From: Planctomycetota bacterium
GTDB lineage: Bacteria; Planctomycetota; PUPC01; JACPCR01
DNA length: 22,834 nucleotides
Direction of reading: 5' to 3'
Assembly: GCA_030740295.1 (NCBI GenBank)
Contig: JASLXP010000095.1
Coordinates: 1-22,834, forward strand
Shown here: one piece after another, positions 7,812 to 15,712 of the stretch
Position numbering within the stretch: position 1 is the stretch's first letter
Layout of the letters: each line of letters starts with the position of its first letter
The notes under the pieces: model-generated
What the model was told of the DNA's origin: nothing
What the model saw: only the letters and a program-made list of their open reading frames with translations
Database searches by the model: none
Made by a program: the position numbers and the translations under genes

Positions 7812-10418
7812 ATGATGACCACTCGTCCCCTCGTTGTTGCGATTATCGCGTCGTGTGTGTCTGTATCCGCTGGGGGAAAGTCCTGGGCCGAGGAAGAGAT
7901 TCTCTGTAGCTTCGAGGAACCAGCCAACCTTCGCCTGTGGGGAAAGGCGGACCACATTGCACTGTCCGACGAGCACGTCACCCACGGCAAGAAGTGCGGC
8001 AAGATCACGCTCGGCAAAACCGTCGTTGCTGGAGCCTGGACAGGGCTTCCCCGGGATTGGTCGAAATACGATCATCTACGCCTCGATTTCTTCAACCCCG
8101 GTAAGACCGTCGTCCTGGCCGTTCGCCTGAAGGACGGCAAGGGCAAAGGCTATGACAACTGGAACTACAAGATCCCGGAAGGCGCTCACAAGGCCATCTT
8201 CGATCTGGGGAAGGTTGGAAACAAGATGGACTTGGCGGACGTGAAACAGTTCTGGTTCCACACGACGGTCAAGTCCGATCCACCGCGGGTCCTGTATCTG
8301 GACAACGTGCGGCTCACCCGATCCGCCGCTGCTGCGGCGTCCGGGCAGGCGCTAGCGGTTAAGCCGCGCAGAGGAGATCCATTCACAAACATCGGCATCG
8401 GTGGCGGCGGGTATATGAATGGTCCCGCAATGTCGCCCTATGATAAGGACTTCATGTACACAGATTGTGACATGGGGTGCAGCTACATTTCCAGGGATGG
8501 AGGCAAGAGTTGGAGAACCATCCCTTTCTATGACATTGCCGGAGCGAGCGGCATCCCGGCTTTTGACAAGCAGAACATCTATCTCAAGGGCGCCGGAATA
8601 AGCGTCAGCTCTGATAAAGGTGAAACCTGGAAGATCCTCAGAGAGTTTCCGTGGCCGAAAGAGGATGCGATCCGAGCATTTGAGACCGTCGGTGTTGACA
8701 GTGAATTGCTGGCCGTTGGCACCGACCATGGATTGTGGCTTTCAAGGGACGCCGGCCAGAGCTGGCGACAATCCTTTTCTGAGAAAGTTGTTGAAGTCGC
8801 TTCGCTCGGCAACACCCTTTTTCTCGCCGGCGACAAATCATTCAAAATCAGCAAAGACCTGGGAAGTACCTGGGCCGACATTTCACCCAGGGAAGCCGGC
8901 GGCCGGCAAATCACCTGCATAACGGCCGGTCGAGAGGGCGATACGATGGTGCTGTTCGCCCTGCTTGATGACAAGAACACACTGCTTGATACGAGGGACT
9001 GGGGGCGAACCTGGAACAAGACCTTGATTGGCGGCGCTCCTTCAAGAGCCCGTACCTTGGTCAGGATGGCTGTCAATCAGACCAGGGTCGTCTTTGTCAA
9101 CCGCGCGGCCAATCGCGGCGAGGAGTTGTGGCGCTCGAATGATTCAGGCAGGAGCTGGAAACGGGTGTGCTATGCTCGCAAGGGATTTGCTCCTGGCATA
9201 AAAGACTCGGAGTTCTGCGGCCGTCATAAGTGGGGGTTGGGCCGTCTGAACCTCGCGGTGGATCGGTTTGATACCAGGCGGGTTATTGTGAGCTCCATGA
9301 GCGACCTGTTCCTGAGCACTGACAGCGGTGACACATGGAAACAGATGTACAACGACGACGTTGGCCGGATTGACCAGGGAAGCAAGGACTTTTTCTGTCA
9401 GACGCGAGGCCTGACAATGACCTCCGCGTGGCAGTATCGCTTCGATCCCTTTGACCGGAAGTACCAGTATATCTGTTACACCGATTTTGGATTTCTGCGC
9501 TCGATCGACGGCGGCAGGAGTTGGGCGAGCTCGCCTCCGGCCAACAGCACCTATGCGATTCAGTTTGACCCGGACAAGCCCGGACGAGTCTACGGCGCGG
9601 CCAGTCGAGTTCACGACATACCTGGCTGGGGGTTTGTAAATGACCGGCCCTATGAAGGCGGCAGGCCGGTCTACTCCGACGACCGCTGCGACACCTGGAA
9701 CACCCTTGGCAAGGGGTTCCCCAACAAGCCGTGCACGTACCTGGAGCTTGACAGGGTACGGTCTAAAAAAGGGCAACTGGTCTTCTGGGCCACTTTTTAT
9801 GGGGATGGTCTTTACCGATCGAACGACTCCGGCCAGAACTGGACGAAGGTGGAAGGACTGGGGTATCCGAAAAACAAGCACTTCCTGCGCGTCAAGGTTC
9901 ACCCAAGGACCGGGGAGATCTACGTTTCAATCTCAGGCATCAAGAAGAAATATGATTTTTTCCAGGCCGGCGGTCTGTGGCGTTCTTCTGATGATGGAAA
10001 GACGTGGTCCGATGTTGCCAGGTCCCTCGACCTGCGTTGGCAAAAGGGCTTTGCCTTCCATACTGAGGATGCAGGCACGATCTATCTCGCGGCATCTACA
10101 GCGCCGAAGTTCAGGCAGGGTGGCGTCTACAAAACCACTGACAGAGGCAAGAGCTGGAAACAGGTTCTCGATGGCAAGACCACCGGCAACAGTGTCCTCC
10201 ATGTATACTCCGTGGACATCCATCCGACCAGGCCCAACATCGTCTATGCCTGCACAGGTGCCGGGCTCTGGTGCAGCCAGGATGGCGGCAGGACCTGGAA
10301 ATTCATGAAAGTCCCTCACTTCCGTACCACGCACGTGACCGTGGATCCGGACGACGAAGAAATCATCTATGTCACAACCTTCGGAGGCGGCACATGGGTG
10401 GGGTACTACTTGCCTTAG
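7812..10418 (+). CDS. Secreted 13-Asp-box double beta-propeller protein (GH74/VPS10/sialidase-repeat type) with N-terminal sugar-binding-like domain
   Basis: The ATG at 7812 follows AGGA by 7 nt and opens a signal peptide (hydrophobic LVVAIIASCVSVSA, cleavage likely after SWA, residue 26); the longer GTG frame from 7668 would bury it. Residues 28-172 look like a beta-sandwich carbohydrate-binding module (ILCSFEEP...VLYLDNVRL). From about 200 on comes NIGIGGGGYMNGPAMSPYD, similar to the opening of GH74-like propellers. Thirteen Asp boxes (S/T-x-D-x-G-x-T/S-W) follow, from SRDGGKSW near 227 to SQDGGRTW near 822; the ninth is degenerate (SDDRCDTW). Length (868 aa) and repeat number suit two seven-bladed propellers. 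Xyloglucanase-type hydrolysis is possible, but catalytic aspartates cannot be picked without alignment; a purely binding role is the alternative. Confidence 0.85.
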   Translation: MMTTRPLVVAIIASCVSVSAGGKSWAEEEILCSFEEPANLRLWGKADHIALSDEHVTHGKKCGKITLGKTVVAGAWTGLPRDWSKYDHLRLDFFNPGKTVVLAVRLKDGKGKGYDNWNYKIPEGAHKAIFDLGKVGNKMDLADVKQFWFHTTVKSDPPRVLYLDNVRLTRSAAAAASGQALAVKPRRGDPFTNIGIGGGGYMNGPAMSPYDKDFMYTDCDMGCSYISRDGGKSWRTIPFYDIAGASGIPAFDKQNIYLKGAGISVSSDKGETWKILREFPWPKEDAIRAFETVGVDSELLAVGTDHGLWLSRDAGQSWRQSFSEKVVEVASLGNTLFLAGDKSFKISKDLGSTWADISPREAGGRQITCITAGREGDTMVLFALLDDKNTLLDTRDWGRTWNKTLIGGAPSRARTLVRMAVNQTRVVFVNRAANRGEELWRSNDSGRSWKRVCYARKGFAPGIKDSEFCGRHKWGLGRLNLAVDRFDTRRVIVSSMSDLFLSTDSGDTWKQMYNDDVGRIDQGSKDFFCQTRGLTMTSAWQYRFDPFDRKYQYICYTDFGFLRSIDGGRSWASSPPANSTYAIQFDPDKPGRVYGAASRVHDIPGWGFVNDRPYEGGRPVYSDDRCDTWNTLGKGFPNKPCTYLELDRVRSKKGQLVFWATFYGDGLYRSNDSGQNWTKVEGLGYPKNKHFLRVKVHPRTGEIYVSISGIKKKYDFFQAGGLWRSSDDGKTWSDVARSLDLRWQKGFAFHTEDAGTIYLAASTAPKFRQGGVYKTTDRGKSWKQVLDGKTTGNSVLHVYSVDIHPTRPNIVYACTGAGLWCSQDGGRTWKFMKVPHFRTTHVTVDPDDEEIIYVTTFGGGTWVGYYLP

Positions 10419-10566
10419 TCCCAGAACAGACGCACTTTCCGAATCTTCAACGTTCGGCGTAAGAAAGTTGCCGCACGATTCGTGGAGGAGTCATTCTTCC
10501 AGGACAGTGGTATTGGCGGAGGAGATTGCCGCCTTGCGAGAGGAGTGGTACGGTCCGCAGCGACTT

Positions 10567-10592
10567 GCTCAGAGCTGAGCGCTTACTTTTTT
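10567..10592 (+). terminator. Possible rho-independent terminator after the Asp-box gene
   Basis: GCTCA-GAGC-TGAGC forms a 5-bp stem with a 4-nt loop, followed after six bases by TTTTTT (10587-10592). It lies about 150 nt past the stop codon and before the next start. The stem is short and the T-run is offset, so this is a weak call. Confidence 0.35.
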
Positions 10593-10665
10593 GCAGTACG
10601 ATTCAGGCACGAAACGAATCCCAAATCCTGTAGCAGAACGCCGCGCAAAGCGGAGATCGGTTCTC

Positions 10666-13600
10666 ATGTTCGATTCCCTCGGACACCCATGGCGTCTGGC
10701 AGCGAAGAGTTCCCTCTTCGTGAGATGCTTCGCTATCACGGTGGTTGCCTTCTCCGCCGTCTGCGCAGAGGAGGATGTCTATGAAGAGCGGATAGCGGAC
10801 GACTTTGTCGAGCACACCTCCTTCCGATTCCGGACAAAGTTCAACCGCGTTTACATCGAGACGCCGCTCAACGAATTCAAGACACTCATCTCCCGCAAGA
10901 TCGATGTGCCACCACTTCTCGACGGTGCGCTCGAGGACCCGTGCTGGCGGGTGGCCGATCACACGAAGAGCGCTTTCTCCCAAAGGATGCAGAAGACTGC
11001 GGCCCGAAAACAGACGGTGGCCTATGTCTGCCATGACGACAAGAACCTGTACATGGCCATAGTCAATGAGGATCCAAGCTTGAAGGGCGTGCAGATGCGA
11101 TCTCACTTCCCGGCTGGAAGAAGGTCATGGCAGACGGCCGGCCATGGGGACTGCATCGAGCATTTCATTGAACTGGGCGGTGTGGGCGGGACCGGCCAGG
11201 TGTTCCAGTTCATCTACAACATCTATCCGGAAGTCTGCTACGACGGGCTCTTCCCGCCGCCCGTCGCGTTCATCGGCACCCGGTACAGACTTGCCGGCGG
11301 GTTCGGCGCCAAGAGGTGGCTCGTCGAGCTGGCTTTTCCCTACAAAGGCTTCAACACCGACAACACAGACAAGGTCGATTACCGGTACGAAGGGCCTCCC
11401 CGGCGGGGAGAGGTCTGGGGGATGCGGATCATGCGGTTTGGCCCAAAATTCGGCAGGGAGGCCGACCGGATGGGCACGTCGTGGACCTTTAACCCCACCC
11501 CGACGACCAACCACATTCCCTTCCCCACTGGGACCATTGTCTTTGAGGACCGGAATGCGCTGCACAACGGCAAAATGAATGAGGTCCGGCCGGGCACGAA
11601 TCGGCCCGAGCACTGGAAGGTCAGCAGAACCGGTGGCCTCACTGAAGGCGGCCTGGTCTTTGACGAGAAAGCCGGCTTTGCGAAGCTCACCGCTAAGGGG
11701 GACAAAGCTGGCGAGGGCATCCAGATAACTCAGAAGTTCGGTGTCTTGCCAAACGTGGGCTACCAGATGTCGGTGCGGCTGAAGAAGATCGAAGGGGACG
11801 GCAAGATCACCATAGGCGTGGACCGGCCCTTCATTCAGCGGGAAATCAACGGGACCGGTGAGTGGGAGACACACCAGTTGGACTTTTTTGCGGAGCCTCA
11901 TCAGCGGGAAGGCACGATGTTCTTCAGGGCAATCGGAGGGCCGGTGACGGCTGCTATCGACGAAGTGTCGATCGAACAGCAAATTTATGGCGCTCCCACG
12001 GGTGCCACTTGCCTGACCGGGAACTGCCCTCGCCCGGATCTGAACATTGATACGGAATCGCTTCAGGGCGTGAAGTACACCTATCGCAACCCAGGCACTG
12101 ACCAGGAGCGATTCCCCTTCAAGAAGCGGTGGAGCCATGGCTGGGTTAACGGCCTGCCGGATGCGGGCGGGACCACGGGTTGGATTCCGGCAACCGAGGG
12201 GTCGTTGACCAACCTGGAACTGCAGCAGACCAAGGTCGAATGGAGCCATCCTCGCCCTTCAGGCGGAAGCCGCTCACTCTACAAATCGCATGACATCATC
12301 TTCGACCTTGGCCGGGAGTTTTACATCCGCAGTGTGGAGCTGCTCCCTCTGGCGATCATCAACAACCTGACCGTGAGCATCAAAGCAGAGGGGTCAGACC
12401 ATTTCATTCTGGCTCGCAAGCTCCGCGGCGCAGGCGTGGTGAATCCACCGGGTGCCGTCCTCTACGGCAGACTGCGCGGAATCAACTCCGTAGGCCGGTT
12501 CGTCAAGATCGAGTTCGACCCGATGGGCAAATACGGTCACGGGCTCTACTTCGTCCGTGTCTGGGGCGAGGAAAAAGGAGACCGGGCCGGGATTCAACGA
12601 TTCCGCTGGAAGGGCGGCCTCGTCGTGCCGGAGGAGAAGTATCAGCAGTTCCGTAAACTGAAAGGCCCGGTACTGATGCCCACCCCGCAGGAAGTTGAAT
12701 GGGGCGAAGGCGAGTTCATCGTGAAGGATGGCACCCCCGTTCTCTACCGGAACGACGGGCGCGGGGAGGCGATAGCGAGAGAGCTGGAGAGTGAAGTCAG
12801 GAGGATGTTCGGCATCCGTCTCGGCCTGAGTATCGAAAAAGGAGAGGAAGCCTCAGACGCGGGCCGAGGCGCCATTGTGCTGGGAGATGCAGCCGTTACC
12901 TCCGACGGCCTGGCGGCTCGGCTCGCCAGGGAGCGCGGCTGGAAGATCAGCGGCAATCGGCCCGGAGCCCAGGGCTACTTCCTCTCCGCGAGACCGAACG
13001 GAATACTTATCTGTGGCTACGATCAGGCCGGCACGTTCTACGGGGTCCAGACACTTCTCCAACTCCTCGTCCGAAAGGACTACGAGACGGTGAGTGCCAG
13101 AAGCGTCGAGGTACGAGACTGGCCTTACATTCCCTGGCGTCTGATGGACATTCGAGGGCCGGGCTACGCGACGCCGGCCCTCATCCGGGCTCTGGCGCGG
13201 CTCAAAGTGAACGTGATACGGGGGAGCCGGGGGCCCTCCGACATCGTTCGAATGCGCGACGACCGCTTCATGTTCGCTCCCGGCGTTTGGGCCTCACACA
13301 GCGGCGGCAGCCCAATCGAAATGGACGATGACGAGAACTGGTACCACGTGGGCTCCGGCCCGGCAGGGCATTTCCGCATCAATGCCTGCCCGTCCCACTT
13401 CCAGCGGTACGAGTTTTACGAGCGCAGCGCCCGAAACGGCGCGCACGTGGTCGGAGCACAGGAAGTGAACATCAACACCGATGAGATGGACGGCGGCGGG
13501 GCCGGCTCGGGCGGCGGTTCCCGGTGGCTGGCTGATCGGCGGTGCCTGGACCGCCGGATGACGGGCGACGAGCTTTTCACGGAGATGGTCGTGCGCGCCT

Positions 13601-15402
13601 ACGACCTTTCCCGCGTTCAGAATATCAAGATGGCCATGCTCGATACGATGCTGGTCGGCAATTTCGAGGGTGGCAACGGCGAATACTATGACATGTACAA
13701 GGCCTACGACCGAATCCCCGAAGACATCCACATCTATTCCTGGCGAGGATTCCTCGACCACGAGTCGTCCAATCCGGAGGAGGCCGTGAGGCGGTTTGAC
13801 CGAGTCACCTATCTGCAATCGAGCTTCCCCTTCCAGAACCGGGGCAGAATAAACGAAGCGTACAAGGCCCCCCCCGGGAAGCGGACCTGGGGTGTCTGGA
13901 ACACCGTCTGGGGAGCGGCCGGGCCGGCTGATCAGGTCCTCACAGGGCAGCTCTGCCGAGGCATGCGGAGCGTCGATGGTGGCGCCATCATCCCTTTCAT
14001 GTGTCAGGCGTGGAATCCCGACAGCCCGCCGGTCCAGTCGCTCGAGTGGGCCCTGAAAGTCGGGCACGCTCAACAGCGACTGGGTGAGCTCGCTCTCGAG
14101 CGCGAGCTCCCATCCTGGCGAGACGGCGTCCGGAAGGAGTTCTTCAAGATTGACCTGAGAGACGCGTGCAACGGATCACACATCGATCCCGTTCCCGGTG
14201 ACGGTAAGGACTGGCTGGACTGGGGTCCGAATAATGATCTGCGCCGGCTGCCGACGGGTGAGGTGACCTTCGAGGAGGTGCCCTTTCACGTGATCGACCC
14301 GAAGACAAACGGTGGCGAGTCCATCGTGGTGACGGCCCGGCAGGCCAGCAACCCCCGGCTCAGCTTTCCTGGGCGCTCGCAAGAGATATCGATCCTTCGG
14401 AAGGCAGCCAGCCTGGTCTTCCTGCGCACCAACCTTGGCACAGGCCACCTGCCCGGATACCGGATTACATACGAAGGCGGCAAGTTCCTGACCGTTCCGC
14501 TGGACGCAATGGGCAACGGCTCAAAGCACTACTCCTGCTACGGCCTCTACCCACCCGGAGAGTCCTCCCGCGCACCGGATGACCCGCACGCCAACTTCAA
14601 AAAAGCCAGGCACCAACTGACGGAGCTGTATTCTCTTTTCTTCCGTCCCGCATGGCTGGGAACAACAGGCTGCGGTGACCCCGTCAAAGTCACCATGCAC
14701 GAGTGGGTGAATCCGTACCCGGAACTGGCCATTGAGTCCGTCTCCATCCGTTACCCACCGGGGCGCCAATCGTCACGTAAAGAGGTTCTCTTCGCCATCA
14801 CCGGCATCGCACCGGAGGAACGGGACCTGGCTCTCTGGCGCGACCGCGGGAGACTCCCCCTCGTGCCACCCAACGAGGTCGAGATAGGGCCGGGAGACTC
14901 GCCCGTGATCCCGCCGGACGGTCGATGGGTCGAAGAGGAAGACCCCAAAGTGTTTCTCGGCGCGGCCGGCAACGAGGTCTGCCAGGTCACCGGGTTCTAC
15001 AGGAGAGAGAAGGGCATCAACAATCGCAACTTCTTCAAGCGCCTGGACAACTCGTGCCTGGGAAATGGTGGGATCGTCAAGCTGGCTTCTCCCCAGGTCT
15101 GCAAGAAGGTCGCTCTACGGGGCCTGTTCTATTGGGAATCGCACAGCGTGAAGCCCCACTATGGCCTCACGCGCTTCCGCCGAACAGATTACGTCGTGGA
15201 AGTATCTCTCGACGGGAAGAACTGGACCAAAGTCGGCGAGAAACGAGGCATCTGCGGCGAAGACGGCGCGCATGTCCACGCCCTGCCACAAACGCCAATC
15301 CAGTACATCCGCGTCAGGCTGAAGGCGAGCCACTACATCACGACAAGAACGTGGTCGTACTCCGCAGGCCCCGGCCTCACCTGGATGCAGTTGTACAACT
15401 GA
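10666..15402 (+). CDS. Giant secreted GH20-like glycoside hydrolase with several carbohydrate-binding domains
   Basis: The ATG at 10666 (GGAG about 10 nt upstream) gives a 1578-residue protein with a clean signal peptide (cleavage after VCA, residue 34); the TTG at 10591 would put 25 odd residues before it. Approximate domains: CBM9-like 74-300; jelly-roll (CBM4/9-like) 310-440; discoidin-like 460-635; GH20b-type N-terminal domain 666-815 (LMPTPQEVEWGEGEF); TIM-barrel 820-1175; beta-sandwiches about 1195-1400; C-terminal discoidin-like 1450-1578. The pair Asp939-Glu940 in VNINTDEM sits about 270 residues after the GH20b start, where GH20 enzymes carry their catalytic Asp-Glu. The usual HWH-x-D-x-GW segment of classical hexosaminidases is absent, so substrate is uncertain; N-acetylhexosaminides are the family default. 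Export and binding domains point to an external polysaccharide. Confidence 0.8.
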   Translation: MFDSLGHPWRLAAKSSLFVRCFAITVVAFSAVCAEEDVYEERIADDFVEHTSFRFRTKFNRVYIETPLNEFKTLISRKIDVPPLLDGALEDPCWRVADHTKSAFSQRMQKTAARKQTVAYVCHDDKNLYMAIVNEDPSLKGVQMRSHFPAGRRSWQTAGHGDCIEHFIELGGVGGTGQVFQFIYNIYPEVCYDGLFPPPVAFIGTRYRLAGGFGAKRWLVELAFPYKGFNTDNTDKVDYRYEGPPRRGEVWGMRIMRFGPKFGREADRMGTSWTFNPTPTTNHIPFPTGTIVFEDRNALHNGKMNEVRPGTNRPEHWKVSRTGGLTEGGLVFDEKAGFAKLTAKGDKAGEGIQITQKFGVLPNVGYQMSVRLKKIEGDGKITIGVDRPFIQREINGTGEWETHQLDFFAEPHQREGTMFFRAIGGPVTAAIDEVSIEQQIYGAPTGATCLTGNCPRPDLNIDTESLQGVKYTYRNPGTDQERFPFKKRWSHGWVNGLPDAGGTTGWIPATEGSLTNLELQQTKVEWSHPRPSGGSRSLYKSHDIIFDLGREFYIRSVELLPLAIINNLTVSIKAEGSDHFILARKLRGAGVVNPPGAVLYGRLRGINSVGRFVKIEFDPMGKYGHGLYFVRVWGEEKGDRAGIQRFRWKGGLVVPEEKYQQFRKLKGPVLMPTPQEVEWGEGEFIVKDGTPVLYRNDGRGEAIARELESEVRRMFGIRLGLSIEKGEEASDAGRGAIVLGDAAVTSDGLAARLARERGWKISGNRPGAQGYFLSARPNGILICGYDQAGTFYGVQTLLQLLVRKDYETVSARSVEVRDWPYIPWRLMDIRGPGYATPALIRALARLKVNVIRGSRGPSDIVRMRDDRFMFAPGVWASHSGGSPIEMDDDENWYHVGSGPAGHFRINACPSHFQRYEFYERSARNGAHVVGAQEVNINTDEMDGGGAGSGGGSRWLADRRCLDRRMTGDELFTEMVVRAYDLSRVQNIKMAMLDTMLVGNFEGGNGEYYDMYKAYDRIPEDIHIYSWRGFLDHESSNPEEAVRRFDRVTYLQSSFPFQNRGRINEAYKAPPGKRTWGVWNTVWGAAGPADQVLTGQLCRGMRSVDGGAIIPFMCQAWNPDSPPVQSLEWALKVGHAQQRLGELALERELPSWRDGVRKEFFKIDLRDACNGSHIDPVPGDGKDWLDWGPNNDLRRLPTGEVTFEEVPFHVIDPKTNGGESIVVTARQASNPRLSFPGRSQEISILRKAASLVFLRTNLGTGHLPGYRITYEGGKFLTVPLDAMGNGSKHYSCYGLYPPGESSRAPDDPHANFKKARHQLTELYSLFFRPAWLGTTGCGDPVKVTMHEWVNPYPELAIESVSIRYPPGRQSSRKEVLFAITGIAPEERDLALWRDRGRLPLVPPNEVEIGPGDSPVIPPDGRWVEEEDPKVFLGAAGNEVCQVTGFYRREKGINNRNFFKRLDNSCLGNGGIVKLASPQVCKKVALRGLFYWESHSVKPHYGLTRFRRTDYVVEVSLDGKNWTKVGEKRGICGEDGAHVHALPQTPIQYIRVRLKASHYITTRTWSYSAGPGLTWMQLYN

Positions 15403-15712
15403 CACTCGCTTGCCGATCGTGTCCGACTCGAATCCCTTGCCCGTTGACGAGAGAAGGAAGTTTGCACGGGGTTTGCCGTGTCTGTGCGATTGAAGGACTG
15501 CGGACCTTCACGGAAATAGCTTCGCTGATTCCAGCTTCCGGTGCATATTTCTCGACCGACCATTGACAACATTCTAAACTGATTTGAGTGTTAGTCAGAG
15601 AAGAAGAAACTTACAGACGAGACGGAAACCCCTTCAAGTAATGTCAAATTGGCGCAGCCCGATGGTCCTTAAAGAAATTCTCTCGTTTTTTTACCGGCAA
15701 AGAGTTCGCAAG
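15403..15712. other. 310-nt gap before the second DUF4838 gene
   Basis: No intact gene is visible. The first third holds the decayed gene fragment described separately (15415-15503). A TTGACA at 15563 has no acceptable -10 at 16-18 nt. A frame upstream of the start at 15713 is open from a TTG at 15584, but its residues are basic and low in information and are probably leader sequence rather than protein. Confidence 0.5.
15415..15503 (-). pseudogene. Frameshifted fragment of a paralogue of the 18286-19191 gene
   Basis: About 89 nt here match 18595-18684 inside the downstream gene at roughly 92 % identity (about six substitutions and one 1-nt deletion near 15484). On the minus strand it encodes PQSFNR, then after the frameshift RHGKPRANFLLSSTGKGFE, corresponding to PQSFNRSKHGKPRANFLLSS and onward in the intact gene. 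Upstream on the minus strand the frame (SYFREGPQSFNR) still recalls FRIYPQSFNR, so homology may extend weakly to about 15540. Both nucleotide ends then diverge. Because the copies differ, it is an old remnant and not an assembly duplication. It lies antiparallel to the flanking genes, in the gap between them. Confidence 0.75.

Noticed and set aside
11125..12249. 374-codon minus-strand open frame inside the GH20-like gene
   Set aside because: It is the antisense shadow of the CBM9-like and jelly-roll domains, with no motif of its own.
15563..15591. TTGACA as a -35 box upstream of the second DUF4838 gene
   Set aside because: No TATAAT-like sequence at 16-18 nt, and vegetative promoters of the likely phyla often do not follow this consensus.
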